Source of the DNA: Apostichopus japonicus
Lineage: Eukaryota; Echinodermata; Holothuroidea; Aspidochirotida; Stichopodidae
NCBI RefSeq assembly: GCF_037975245.1
Contig: NC_092563.1
Location: 27,179,960-27,243,959, forward strand
DNA: 64,000 nt
Reading direction: 5' to 3'
In this document: positions 45,501-58,300 of the stretch, piece by piece
Layout: each line of letters begins with the position of its first letter
Position numbering within the stretch: the first letter of the stretch is position 1
The notes under the pieces: model-generated
Told to the model about the DNA's origin: nothing
The model's database searches: none
What the model saw: the letters and a program-made list of their open reading frames with translations, nothing else
Translations under genes and position numbers: made by a program

Positions 45501-48500
45501 AAGAACTTTGTATGAAGACGCTGAAAAATTTTTAAGAGAAGAGAGAGTCCCACTTACTGTTACAATATCTCTATACATGTAATGTATTGAGATAAAAAAT
45601 AAATAAATAAATAAACAAATACATACATACATACATACATAAAAATTTCTTGCATTTGTGAGTCATATGATTTGATAGCAATCTGCCGCTATTGCACTGG
45701 TTTGCTTGTGTCTAAACTAACACTTGCCCTAGGCATCGTTCTACTTTGCCTTTACAGTTGGCCAAGCTTAACAGTATTTAGTAACTAATTCCAGTTGGTA
45801 GAGTAGCAAGGCCTAAAGTTAGGCCTAATTTGGCTAACATAGATAAGTTTCCAGCTTCAATGCAACTACCCCCAAAAACTCACATAAAAAAATGAAACCT
45901 AAGAAACAAATAGTATATATGTGATGTGAAAATTTGTTAAAATAGAATCGCAACTTTGACATATTAATGTCCATACCAATAGTACCAGGTTCACTAGCCT
46001 ACGCTAAGCCTAACTCAGACTGTACCTGACTGAGATTATCGCTAGACATAATCCAATGGAGTGTGTTCCAAACAAAAAGTGGATATAAAAGCCCTTGTAA
46101 TAGCAAAGAGACAACAGCGACTTGCAGAAATATACAGATGACAATTTTACGCCTGGAAATGGTATTTGTTGTCTGGTTGTGTTTTCCAAACTGTACGTAA
46201 CATAGAGTACCACACAGTGCAACGTAACTGAATTCGAGTGCCACACTAGTCATACTGTATTCAATGCTTCGTCAGCGGCGTTAGTACAGTTTGGGCGTTC
46301 ACCCAAGTATAACAACATCACCATATAGGGAATTCGTCAACGTCACCATATTGGGAAAACGTCACCATATTGGGAAAACGTCACCATATTGGGAAAACGT
46401 CACAATATTTGAACAAAGTGACAATATAGGGAAATCCATAGTGCAAAGTCATCCAAAGTTAACACAATGATTTGACTACCTGTGATTTTAACACCTAGTT
46501 GGCCTACTTCCTATAAGGAGTAAGCTGCAGTAGCGTATGTTGCACTTGTTTTTCTTTTCACAGGACAAATTCACTACCAGTGAATGAAGCTATCATGTTG
46601 AAACAGCCATCCGTGATTTGACACGGAATGACCCTAATTATAAACGATAACAATGACTTCCTCCTGGGCAGTTCTAGTAAGAAAGTACATTGCTTGCCTG
46701 TGACGTTTTGTGCTTTGGACAGTTCACATAAGAAATTTAATTACATTCTGGATAAGTGGCAAAGGCTCCCAAAAAACAGGAGACAGCCCCCAAAAAACTG
46801 GTGCCTTTGGCTTCCAGAGGGGGGGGGGGGTGGAGAGTCTCTCGAATCGGCCCCACAAAAATGCAGGAGACGACCCTGAAAAAACGGTGCCTGCGGCTCC
46901 CAGAGGGTAGGTGGGTTGAAGTAGCACGATACATGCAACTGGCAAATAACACCATGTGATCTCAATGGCATCTAAATACGTAATTTAAACAAGAGCATCA
47001 ATGACGCAGTATCTCAATACTGGAAGTTCTAATTTCGATTCCTAGTTTCTTATCTTTGCTCTGTCTCTACAATTATCAATATCAATATATATAATATTTT
47101 TGGTCATATAGTTTGACGTCAATGACAACAGTCAAATAAGAAGAGGCGAACAACTCGACCATATTCTTGATGCCCGCCTTGAGAAAGCTAGACCTATCGA
47201 CCTACTGTAGGTTACTGTAGACTGTAGTGGTGACTACCATCAAAACTGTGTACACTTCCAATTATCAAAACAACCCACGTTTTTCCATCTCAATAATTTT
47301 GACATGAAGATTGCGTGGATTTATGACTTGGAAAAAATAATGTACATATGTAGAATATAAGTTTTAAATTGAAAGTGATGGGTGGCCTCCTCCTCCCCTA
47401 ATAGCCACCCCAGTTCCTCTCCATTTTAGTATTTTCTTTTAATTCTTTGTATATTTGATGTCAAACATCACAGGTTCAAAAGAAAGCTAAACATACTTCT
47501 TATAACCTTATTATATCCTTATAAATAAGACATAACCTTATCCAATTTTTATAGTCTTATAAAAGTTGTAATGCTATGGCCGGCTCCTCTTTTATACATA
47601 CTCCAGTGAAAATAAAATGTGATAGATTATAATTTTTGTTTTTAATTCTTTTTTTTGGGGGGGGGGGTTAAAGAAATATACCAAACAAGCTGTTAATTCA
47701 TAATGATGCTTCATTCTAGAAATGCACAATATACACTCTATTCCAAATGAATAGTTGTTGTATTATCCCATTAACATGTTAAATTTATGGAGTCACAGTT
47801 AATATATAAGTTGGAAACTTAACTTAAAAATTAAAACACACTGTAAGGCAATCAAACAAACTTACTGTACCATGGCCCAAAACTGCCTGAACACCACCAG
47901 TACAATGCTAATGTGGCTATTACTAAATGAAGGCCTAATATAGAATGCATTAGGCCTAGCCTAAACTTGTAGCCTTCAGCAGCACAACAAAGTGTATACG
48001 TAATTATACAAAATACCTGATGGGCAATCAAACAAACTTATCATGACTCTTGCTCTGAAAAACTACCTGAACAAAAGAACAATCCTTAAATTGATATTAC
48101 TAAAACCATGGAGCTATAAACAGACAAAGTCCTAATATAAATTAAATGCACAACAATGTGTATATGGAATTAGTGTGCATTGGTCGTGAGGGTGACCAAT
48201 TTCGTATATCTAACATGTAGCTGCCATGAGGCATAGCCAATCTGCTACAAACCAGACTTGGAGGCGGGGCTTGAGTCATAGCCAATCTGCTACACAAGAC
48301 TTGGAGGCGGGGCTTAATCATCAAAAACAATGAAACAAACAAGTTTTGGAGCGTGTGCAAAAAGGCCTCATTTCAACTGTTTTTCAGAGGGATTTGGCCA
48401 AATTTGGACATAAATCGGTGAAAAAGTCATAGAATGAGATACAATTCTGGAATAAAAAATAGTAACTTTTGTTGGCCTATATGATATATGCTTGCTCTGG

Positions 48501-49652
48501 AAATTCCAGAGAAAAAGAACTTTGTATGAAGACGCTGAAAAATTTTTAAGAGAAGAGAGAGTCCCACTTACTGTTACAATATCTCTATACATGTAATGTA
48601 TTGAGATAAAAAATAAATAAACAAATACATACATACATACATAAAAATTTCTTGCATTTGTGAGTCATATGATTTGATAGCAATCTGCCGCTATTGCACT
48701 GGTTTGCTTGTGTCTAAACTAACACTTGCCCTAGGCATCGTTCTACTTTGCCTTTACAGTTGGCCAAGCTTAACAGTATTTAGTAACTAATTCCAGTTGG
48801 TAGAGTAGCAAGGCCTAAAGTTAGGCCTAATTTGGCTAACATAGATAAGTTTCCAGCTTCAATGCAACTACCCCCAAAAACTCACATAAAAAAATGAAAC
48901 CTAAGAAACAAATAGTATATATGTGATGTGAAAATTTGTTAAAATAGAATCGCAACTTTGACATATTAATGTCCATACCAATAGTACCAGGTTCACTAGC
49001 CTACGCTAAGCCTAACTCAGACTGTACCTCACTGAGATTATCGCTAGACATAATCCAATGGAGTGTGTTCCAAACAAAAAGTGGATATAAAAGCCCTTGT
49101 AATAGCAAAGAGACAACAGCGACTTGCAGAAATATACAGATGACAATTTTACGCCTGGAAATGGTATTTGTTGTCTGGTTGTGTTTTCCAAACTGTACGT
49201 AACATAGAGTACCACACAGTGCAACGCAACTGAATTCGAGTGCCACACTAGTCATACTGTATTCAATGCTTCGTCAGCAGCGTTAGTACAGTTTGGGCGT
49301 TCACCCAAGTATAACAACATCACCATATAGGGAATTCGTCAACGTCACCATATTGGGAAAACGTCACCATATTGGGAAAACATCACCATATTGGGAAAAC
49401 TTCACCATATTGGGAAAACGTCACAATATTTGAACAAAGTGACAATATAGGGAAATCCATAGTGCAAAGTCATCCAAAGTTAACACAATGATTTGACTAC
49501 CTGTGATTTTAACACCTAGTTGGCCTACTTCCTATAAGGAGTAAGCTGCAGTAGCGTATGTTGCACTTGTTTTTCTTTTCACAGGACAAATTCACTACCA
49601 GTGAATGAAGCTATCATGTTGAAACTTTTATGAAACTTATTACTACTGTATG

Positions 49653-51299
49653 TAGGGTTGGGCGATATTTGCTTTTTAATGTCACGATAAATTGTTCAAA
49701 AATTATCGCGATATTCCGATAATTACGATAATTTTTTCTTGTTGTGTTTAGTGTGTTCACGAACACACTAAAAACAACTGCCGATTTCCCACCGGTGTTT
49801 TCGCGCAGCAAACACACCGAGCATAATGGCGGGTTCAGGGGCCCGCCTTAGAGCCCCGTTGGGGTCAAGGGGTGGAACCCCTTGTGGGGGTCCAGGGGCG
49901 AAGGCCCCCGGAAAAGTTAAGTATTTTTGCGTGTCTGGCGATAAAAAAATTCGCAATTGAGGATTCAAAATACTGACTAACTTTATGAATTTAAATTGTC
50001 ACGAAACTGATGAAAGTTTTAAAATGACAAGTTAGAGTAGCTATATTATGTGATAAAATGAAAAGAGAATTATTCTGTCTTACGATCTTTATAAAGTTTA
50101 ACTTACAAAACTGTCGATATTATGAAACAAACTACGTTCGACAAAGCCCGTTTCTAGACTGCCTAACAATCAGTTTACAACTGCAGTGTTTAACCGTACT
50201 TAAATATCATGATAGGCTACATGTGCTTCGAATTTTCCCAGGTACAGTACTTTGCAAAACAACCCCCCTGTCTAACACCTGTTTGTTAACATTTTTGGCA
50301 TGGTTCCAATAAACTTTTCATGGAGTAAACTATTTTGGCTCCACTCTAGAGTTAATTAGGTCTGTCAGTAAAGGGTTAAAGTTATGCGAAATATTATCTT
50401 AGACGTTCAAGGAAAGTAGGTAAATATCCCCGTAACATTAAGGTAAGTAAAACACACCTCAAGTCAACCGACTCCTCCGCATGAACAAAACAATATTTTC
50501 CCCATGATTCACGAGGCACAGTCTATACCATACAGACATAGCACGATATCAAGGCCCCAATAGCTACAGTATGGCCATCTTTATGAAAGTAAACCTTGTA
50601 ATTCCATATTTTAGGCCACCAGGCGTGATTAACTTAATGCTAAATATTGTTTCCATGTCCTTGTAGAAATCGTCAACTTCGCAAAATACAATTAGTTGTG
50701 TTTTTGTTGTTACGTGAGAACCGTAACCGACGAAGTGGCTAGGCTATTTACTATACACTTAACTATGGTAGGATATTATTATTATTTTTTTTTGGAAATT
50801 CTAGAGAATACTTTCTTTTCCCCCCGCTTTACACCAGATGTGGTCTTCTGGTTTATTCATAAATGGGTATACTAGAGCCTTGTTTACATGACACTTGTTG
50901 CATTTAGCACGATATGCCAGTTTCGCGTGAATTTTTCGAAAGTATTTTGCTCGAGTTTCGTAAAATTAGAAAGGTGTACCAACTTACTTTTCGTACACAA
51001 TTGGTAATTTCTCTACTGATTTTCAGAGTTTTGTTCTCTATACAGTCAATGTTGTAAAGGACGGGTTTTTTACGAAGTTCAAAAGTCAGTAAATGAAGTT
51101 GATAAACTTTATTTCTTTTCAACTTTCTTAACCATGGAATGCTAGAATAACATTTACACATAAAACGGAGAATTTTTTCTACATTTATTTCAAATTTCTT
51201 TCACAAGAAATTATCGTCATTTGTTCAATCCTCAAAAAATATCGTCTTCAAAAAAAATTATCGCGATAATAATAATTTTCGATATATCGCCCAACCCTA
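49653..51299. mobile_element. 1.65-kb non-autonomous hAT element
   Basis: Perfect 8-bp duplication ACTGTATG at 49645-49652 and 51300-51307. The termini TAGGGTTGGGCGATAT are inverted at both ends, and TTATCGCGATAA-type words follow inside each end. No transposase. At 49845-49915 it carries a GC-rich block of repeated GGGGCCC/GGGGTCCAGGGGCGAAGG words, unlike the AT-rich remainder. It inserted 27 bp to the right of the tandem-array end. Confidence 0.92.
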
Positions 51300-51574
51300 A
51301 CTGTATGTAAGTTCAATGAATAAGTACCAAATTTTGTTTTACACAATCTATAAAATGTGAGACAGAAAGTTCTTGAAAGGAATGTGAGATAACAAACATG
51401 TGACATATCCACCTGTGATATTAGTTATATATTATCTAATCGACCATCCACTATTACCAATGTGATATATTAGTTTTGATCTAATCGACCATTATTACTC
51501 ACTGTATGATATCACCTGTCATATGCCTGCGACCTACATGTCTAACTTAAACATGTGTTCAAATTCGGCCTTTG

Positions 51575-52770
51575 CTATCTTAAGATGACCAGGAGCTAGA
51601 TGCCATGGTTGAGCAAAAAATTGGGGGTCCTCTGATAGTAATATGGTGTGTGACATTGTGTTTGACTTCAGACTTTGACTTTGGACGGGTCATCTGGTGT
51701 GACAAAGGTAGGGCTTAATGGTGTTACGATTGTTTTGATCCCATGAACCCATAATGAAGACTCCGAATCGATTTACCTACAATTCCTGACATCAAATAGT
51801 ACTGAAAAATTGGCCAAAAAATCGGCACCCAAGATTGCTGTTGCTACATTGGCTATTGATGAATACCCAACGATAAGTACGCCGTAGTCCTTAGTCTAAG
51901 GTTAGTGACTTCTCACCATAAGTAGAAATAGGCGTGTGATTTGCTGCTTGTAATTGACAGACGTTGTATCTTGGTTTATCAGATAGGGTAGGCAGTAAAA
52001 CACTTACTTCTGCTCCAGTATCAACAAGAAGACGCTTACCGCTACTACGATCAGGCTCCATGGTTTGGATGTCTGCCGTCTGCTTGAGAGTGAACGAGAC
52101 TGTCGTCCACGCCCGTTCCTCTAAGTCGATCTTCCCCTATTGTGGTCATCCTACGGGTCAACTCTGTTACATGAATGGACAGTGAAGCAACCATGGAACG
52201 TAGGTCATCCATCTGTGTCTGGGTGGAGTTGTCTGAAGTTGCTTGGTTGGGTACTGGAGCAGCAGCCTGAGGTCGTGCCAGAGATTGTGCCTGAGAAGCA
52301 ATACCTGCCACAGACCGAGGAGTTGGTGATCTCTAGAATTTTGTCTGCCAACATGGCCAGTTGTTCTATCTCCACACTGTCCCTTGTTGGTGCCAGGATG
52401 AGATGTGCCTTCATTGTTAACACTGGAGGAAAAGCTGCTTGAGTATACTGGGTTCTAGCATGGGCTCTCCCAGTTATTGCCTCATCCTTCTTAATAGTTA
52501 GGTAGGCTTCTTGTGTCCTAGCTCTTCTGTGATAAGTAATTGATGCAGCCTCTTTTGCTCGGAGGTTGACGTTCGGTGAGTCAACTCTGCTTTTATTTTA
52601 CAATAAGGATGAGCACCTGGTGGATGAATCAAAAGGTCTCAACTCCTCCGCAACTTCTGGTTGAAGGCGACATAAGCAAATTTGTTGGATTCAATCACAA
52701 TACTTGGAGTGTGAAATTGAGCCTCTACCTCGGCAAACCATACTGCGGGTCATTCGGCCAGAAGGAGGGT
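51575..52770 (-). pseudogene. Decayed Mag-like gypsy gag-protease-RT remnant
   Basis: On the minus strand, pieces recognisable against the intact element at 28678-34147 appear in order. A gag N-terminal segment (about 52760-52640, in broken frames) comes first. The gag middle follows (IEQLAMLADKILEI, 52400-52340), then gag C-terminal coiled-coil sequence (QMDDLRSMVASLSIHV). Next is a protease with [10 protein letters not shown] (about 52035-52000). The start of RT (VKHNVTHHI..., about 51680-51580) comes last. Frames are broken throughout. It is cut off on the left before the RT active site. Confidence 0.7.
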
Positions 52771-53800
52771 AACTTTTGGCATTTTCTGATTATGGAGGTC
52801 TCATTTCTCAGCAATTTAACATCCTACTTCCTTTCTATTACAGATGCCTATAGATTCTATCCCATAGAACATGAATATAATAAATTAGGTAACAAAAAAC
52901 ATAAATTTGTCTTGTGGAGTTAGGTCAACTTAAAAGTGTCAAAATATTCAATTTTTGTAGTTTTCACTACAAAAAATTCTATTTTTAGTGATAAATTGCT
53001 ACTAAACCATTGCTTCAGGGTTCTTGATTCTTTCAGAGGGTATTACGTACCCTTCACCATGGTTTTATCTCAAATTTACCCTATGTGGACTATGGCATTA
53101 CCATAGTTTTACCCTAATTAGCCATGATTTTACCCTAGCTGTACCAATTAGTTTCACCCTAATTGTACCATTTTCCTGCCATTCCTGGACTTACCGTCCT
53201 ACTGCTTTACCTCAAGTCTTTTCATAGTGTTTAAAAACTACGTGTTTTCTTGTTACTATTTTCTTACAGTTATACGTCTCAAAGTTTTATGAAATATGAA
53301 TGAGAAATAAAGAGACCAAAAAAAAAAAATGTGTTGTCATTCTTAAAAAAAGAAAGTTCTCTGACCAAAAGTCTTGTGCAATACGTACCAACGTGGAACG
53401 GTACAGCCACCACTTTACTGGTAACCTGTATTCGTAACCTGTATTCATGTGCATATTTATTTGCAGTGAACTTGACTTTGTTACAGGATGATTTGAAGAG
53501 AAATGGATACTTATACATGGTAAAGGTTTTTTTTTCAGCGAATATACTAGTTTTCAATATTGGAAATGATGATATTCATGCCACTAAAACAATTTTTCTA
53601 CGGTCGAAATTTCCTTTCCACTCCTTGAGTCCTTTTTTGTGTCTTTTGTCAAAAACGATTGGATTAAACACCTTTCCTTCATCAAATTTAGTTATTACCA
53701 GACATAAATTGGTTAAATGACTGAGAAATTGACCTTCGAAATGATAAGTTTCACCTAATTAAATATTAATGAGGAGTGACGTCAAGAAACCCTGTGCATG
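52771..53800. other. No recognised feature; TTTACCCTAATT-rich patch
   Basis: 53050-53185 contains irregular copies of (T)TTACCCTAATT/ACCATGGTTTTA words. The rest is AT-rich. The 53331-53720 ORF overlaps another on the opposite strand and has no domain. Confidence 0.4.
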
Positions 53801-53919
53801 TTCTACAAGAAAGCACTTTTCGCACCGCTGGAGACTGACTGGGTACGCCCAGCTAATAACAAGTTAGGTGAATGTGCTACAACTACAAACCACCTAGCGG
53901 TGAAGTCTGACATTCGCCT

Positions 53920-54177
53920 TCAGATTGAAGGTGATTTTCGCCGTTTATCTGGGGCTGCCTTTTTTGGACGGTGGTGTGCTGGGGAGGGGTTTTTCGTTTC
54001 GCTCCGTGCTGGTCGTCCTTTTGTGTTTTTTTGAATGTTTGAGGGGGGGGGGGTTGGGCGTTTTGTCTCTGCAGGTCGGCGGGCGTATGTTTTATTGGCT
54101 CGCTTGACCTGAGTTTCGTTTTTCAGAATGGGATGGTTCGGTAGTGCCGTTTGGCCGTGACGTTTTATATCCCGCAT
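53920..54177 (-). pseudogene. Basic leader/gag-like ORF beside a gypsy LTR
   Basis: 85 codons rich in K, R, P and N (KRANKTYARRPAETKRPTPP...), located just downstream of a primer-binding site and LTR on the same strand. The position suggests the leader or gag start of a gypsy element. No diagnostic motif. Confidence 0.3.
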
Positions 54178-54227
54178 GGCGGGTCACGTTAAAAGCACTT
54201 CAAACTATTGAACATGCACGGAGCAAT

Positions 54228-54245
54228 GTCACGTCGGGGTCACCA
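54228..54245 (-). promoter_or_regulatory. Primer-binding site
   Basis: Minus strand TGGTGACCCCGACGTGA, directly next to the LTR at 54246. It is nearly identical to the primer-binding site of the intact gypsy element. Confidence 0.65.
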
Positions 54246-54890
54246 ATTAAGGGTAACATATGATATATCATGTTCACTTACCCTAGTTTTTCTTACATGC
54301 TCCGATAGGCCTCCAACTTGAAGGTCCTCCCAAAGAAAACAGATGAGGCGCAACCCCGGGTAGCTGTGTTTATACAGCCAGCCATGGTGAGACGATAAAC
54401 CTAACCGCTGGCAAAGCGCTCTACACTAACGTTAGGCAATACAACCTAACTTGAGGCACTTGCGTAATGATACTGGCACAGCCGCGATTACAGTAGTTAA
54501 CATGCGCCCGAGTATAAATTTCAAACCTAGGTCCTACCAAGGTAAATGGTGATAATGGCTTGAATATTAAAAACCGTTCCTCCGAATAGTATAGGTAGCT
54601 CCTGGTTGAAACGTTAAATACAATTACTAACAAATATCTTTGGTACTAACTTCCGAAGGTGGAATATCTTTATTACGACGAATAATTTGCGTGTACACAC
54701 GAGGAGAGATTCTTACTGCACGCTATGCATATGCGAATCCACATAAGTTAACGCATAAGTTGTACAATGAACTCTCTCTAGCCAAGCTTTTGTAGTGGTA
54801 TGCCAAAACTATGTATGCAAATACGCACAGTCTGGGAGTAAACAGCAAGTAGAGCTTTGGAACGCGAAAAGGGTAAAACAAGTCGCTACA
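54246..54890 (-). mobile_element. Gypsy LTR (probably 5' LTR of the decayed copy to its left)
   Basis: On the minus strand it begins TGTAGCGACTTG (54890 leftward), the same first ten bases as the LTR of the intact gypsy, and ends at the primer-binding site. The interior is not the same sequence as that LTR. It may belong with the gag-pol remnant at 51575-52770, with other DNA inserted between. Confidence 0.6.
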
Positions 54891-55387
54891 GAAGTAAAGG
54901 AAGGAATGGTGCCAGTAATGTACACAGTAAGTGGTCTTTTAAGTATGCTAAGAGTTGAAGATGAAAGTATAAAATGGACGTGTTAGTAATGTTCTATGTG
55001 CTGTTTATGTTGGCAAGAGTTTTAGATATGAAGATTAAGACTAATGTATGTATTTATGATGGTAGAGTGTTTTTGCTGTGGTTGGGGTTATTGTTTAGAC
55101 AAATCTTCATTTAAGCATTTGTAGCCTACTGTTTTAAGAACTTGTTTAGTTTAGTATTCTATTTTTTTCATGAGTAGCACCTTAAATTTGATCATGGATC
55201 AACCATGAAGACATACAGGATGAGTTTAATATAATCCCTTTCCGCTTCCATAGATGCTATTTCACATAAGCCTACCCACAGGAAGAACGCCAAGGAAATT
55301 CTCAACCTTTAGCCTTTTACCTACAGTAAGTGATGGGAGCTTTGTTAACTACCATTCAATAATCCCAGTTCCCAATCAACCTCAGGT
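54891..55387. other. No recognised feature
   Basis: AT-rich spacer between the LTR and the hAT element. Confidence 0.4.
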
Positions 55388-55393
55388 CAATTG

Positions 55394-58300
55394 CAGTGAA
55401 TAATTTTAACGGTCGTCCGGGCGTCCGAGACGACCAGAAACATCGTCGGGCTACCAAACTTTTTAAAAATAATAAGGCAGGTAGTCCGGCGGGACTACCT
55501 CATAATTTAAACAACAACAGACTCAACTGCTGTTGAAATAAAGAAAAAAATGTCCCAAGTTACTGCCGAATGCATTCAAATATTTTATATTCTACCGCGA
55601 TCACACCCCCAGGCCATATGCCTCCCCCCTCCACCAAAAAGTTTCGTACATCGGCCCCTCCACCAAAAAGTTTTGTACATCGGCATCGACAAGCCTAACA
55701 CACACAAGTATATAGACATTGCAACGTTTCGGTGCCGACAGCAGCTCAGTAAACTTCAAGCAGTTGTCTTAAAGTTAATGCCTTTTTGTTTACCTTCGTT
55801 GCTTCCCCCACCAGTTGCTAATTCATCATAATTATTTAGGGACTGTTTTATTTAATTTCAGCAAATGTTTTATACCTTGAATCAGTAATAGTTTATCATC
55901 CTCTTCGCTTCGCGCTGCCCGCGGCGAATGATCGATCTTTTATTTTTACACAGTGAGTCAATGGAACTCTCGTATTGACTTAACTGTATGTGAGAGAAAT
56001 CACACACTAAATCTCCATTGACGTGGTCGCCGTGAAGCAGGCAATCGACTTGCCTAAAGTCGATTTACTTATGTGCGATCCAGATAGCCCTGTTGATGCA
56101 AAGTAGTGGGATCCAATTCACAAAGTTACTTTAACAAACTAATGACATAACATGACGTTTAGCATAAACCACTTTAGAAACAGGAGTAATTGTCAATCTG
56201 GTAGTAAAACTTTTTTATGAATGGAAAGTTTTTTTTATTAATTTTAATTTGATCGCACGTGTTGCGGTCGATCACATCATCACAGTATGGTTGTAGGCTA
56301 CTTCTACAGCCTATCTAGAGAGAAATGTCATGATTCATCCATAATAAATAAAAAAAATTAAAAAAAACCGCGAATAAGTTTAAATCGCGAAGTTTTTTGG
56401 CGGGATTTTTTTCCAGCGTTCGTAATACACAAGTTGCGAATAGCTTATGCCTTGTTTTTGTTGGATTAAGGAGTTCGTTATTACTATTACAATTGACACA
56501 CCTAGTTGAATAAAGCACCGTCGTATGAAGTAAATATTTGTGAATAACTGTATTGGAAAATGTGGCGATTTTTGAATAATGTAGAGCCGCCAAAGAAGAA
56601 GAGCAAATCGGCAGAGGAAAAGAGAGCGGCAGGTAAAGAATATGACCAGACGAAGCGTCAGCGTTCATTTCAGAACTCCTGGCTGGCTCACCCTAATTTC
56701 AAGTTATGGCTACGCTACGATAAGGAAACAGCGCTGATGTTCTGCAACATCTGTGAGCAATGGGCTACATCAACAGGCCAAGCCATGGGCAAAACCGAGT
56801 TTGTGAAAGGGTGTTCATCACTGAGAATCGAAAGCCTCCACAAACATGCAAAGAGCGAAACCCACACCGGAGCGGTGGCCGCGAAAGGCGCTGCCGAGGC
56901 CCCTCCCGGTACGTCAACGGCCGACAAGCTGCTCCGGCAGATGAATCAAACGGTAATCAACCGACTGGAAGTCATGTTTCGTACATGCCATTTCTTGGCT
57001 AAAAAGGCACGCCCATTCGCGGATTTTGTGGAGCAGTGTGACCTGGATGAGGCAAAGGGGGTAGATGTTGGTCAGACCTACAGAACCGAACCAAAATGCA
57101 GGGAATTCACTGACGCAATCTCGGAGATCCAGCGGCAAAACCTCGAGAAAGAAATTTCAGACTCCAAATTCTTCTCTGTGATGTGTGATGAAGCCACGGA
57201 TGCGGCTGTAGTGGAGCAGATCATTTTATTTGTACGGTAAGCATCTCTCATGTGCGGTGACTGAAAGACGTGGTGTGTTGGGGGGGGGGGGGTGGTTGGA
57301 TGTTTGGCAGACCTGCGTTCTAATCAATAACCATACAGTAGGCTATAGGGCCAATTCATTTTCAGTGCTAATATCAATGTGAATAAGTCAACCTGTCCTA
57401 AATTTGGAGCCTATAGTATAGGCCTACTGAATTTTTTTAAACAGATTAATGATTTGCAATTTAAATAAGTTTACATGCTGTGTGAGATTCTGTAAAATTT
57501 GCAAATTCCGGGCCAATACCGATAATTTTTTACAGATGAATGTTATTTTCATGAAACTGATTTTACATGCCAGGATCGGGGGGGGGGGGGCTCAAAATAG
57601 CCTACCACACTGTAGTATATGCGAATTTCGAGCCTATACCGAAATTTTTTAATTAAACTGGTTATACATCTCGGGGTTATTCTAAATAGCCTAACACAAT
57701 GTAGTTTATGCATATTTCGAGCCTATACCAGTATTTTTTCATAAACAAATCAAATCAAATTTTATTCTTGCAATTTATTGTTAGGTTTCAAAATGATGGT
57801 TAGTTTTTCATTTTATCCATTCACGATCCCAAAGAAACTAAGCATTATACTGATGTGTAGCTCATATTTCTGTTATATTTGTTATTTCAGGTATTCAAAC
57901 TATGGAAAGGTAACAACCAGATTCCTCAGCATTCAGAAGTTGGAGCGGGCCACTGCTGCTAACTGTTATGGAGAGATCATAGCTGCACTTCACGAGTATT
58001 GTGGTATCCAGGAGCCAGAACTTTGGAGCAAACTGGTCGGATTTGGGAGTGATGGGGCATCGGTCATGACTGGAAGGAGGAGTGGTGTGGGAGCACGCAT
58101 GAAGGAACATCAACCAAAGCTTCAGACAGTACACTGCATTGCTCATCGTCTTGAGCTAGCAATAGAGCAGGCATCCAAGAATGTCCCGATGGTGTGCAAG
58201 ATGGACCAGTTCCTGATCAACATCTTCTTATTCTACCATAACAGTACTCTGAATAGAGGTCTGCTAAGACGCACAGCAGAAGCGTTAGGAGTTACCAGGT

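Larger units (their letters stand above)
39206..49625. repeat. ~3.0-kb tandem array: one short and three full units
   Basis: The units start at the word AATTATAAACGATAAC at about 39208, 40609, 43619 and 46636. Full-unit periods are 3013 and 3017 bp, and the last unit ends at about 49625 (GTTGAAAC). Units 2-4 are almost identical. Unit 1 is more diverged and lacks a 1.6-kb middle segment. All ORFs here recur in each unit, overlap on opposite strands and show no domain, so I call none of them a gene. Confidence 0.92.

Noticed and set aside
40598-46971. Repeated ORFs of 66-137 codons in the tandem array
   Set aside because: They recur only because the DNA is tandemly repeated, overlap on both strands, include translated G-runs and show no domain.
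53050-53185. Telomere-like TTACCCTAA words
   Set aside because: The copies are irregular and interspersed with other sequence; there is no (TTAGGG)n run.
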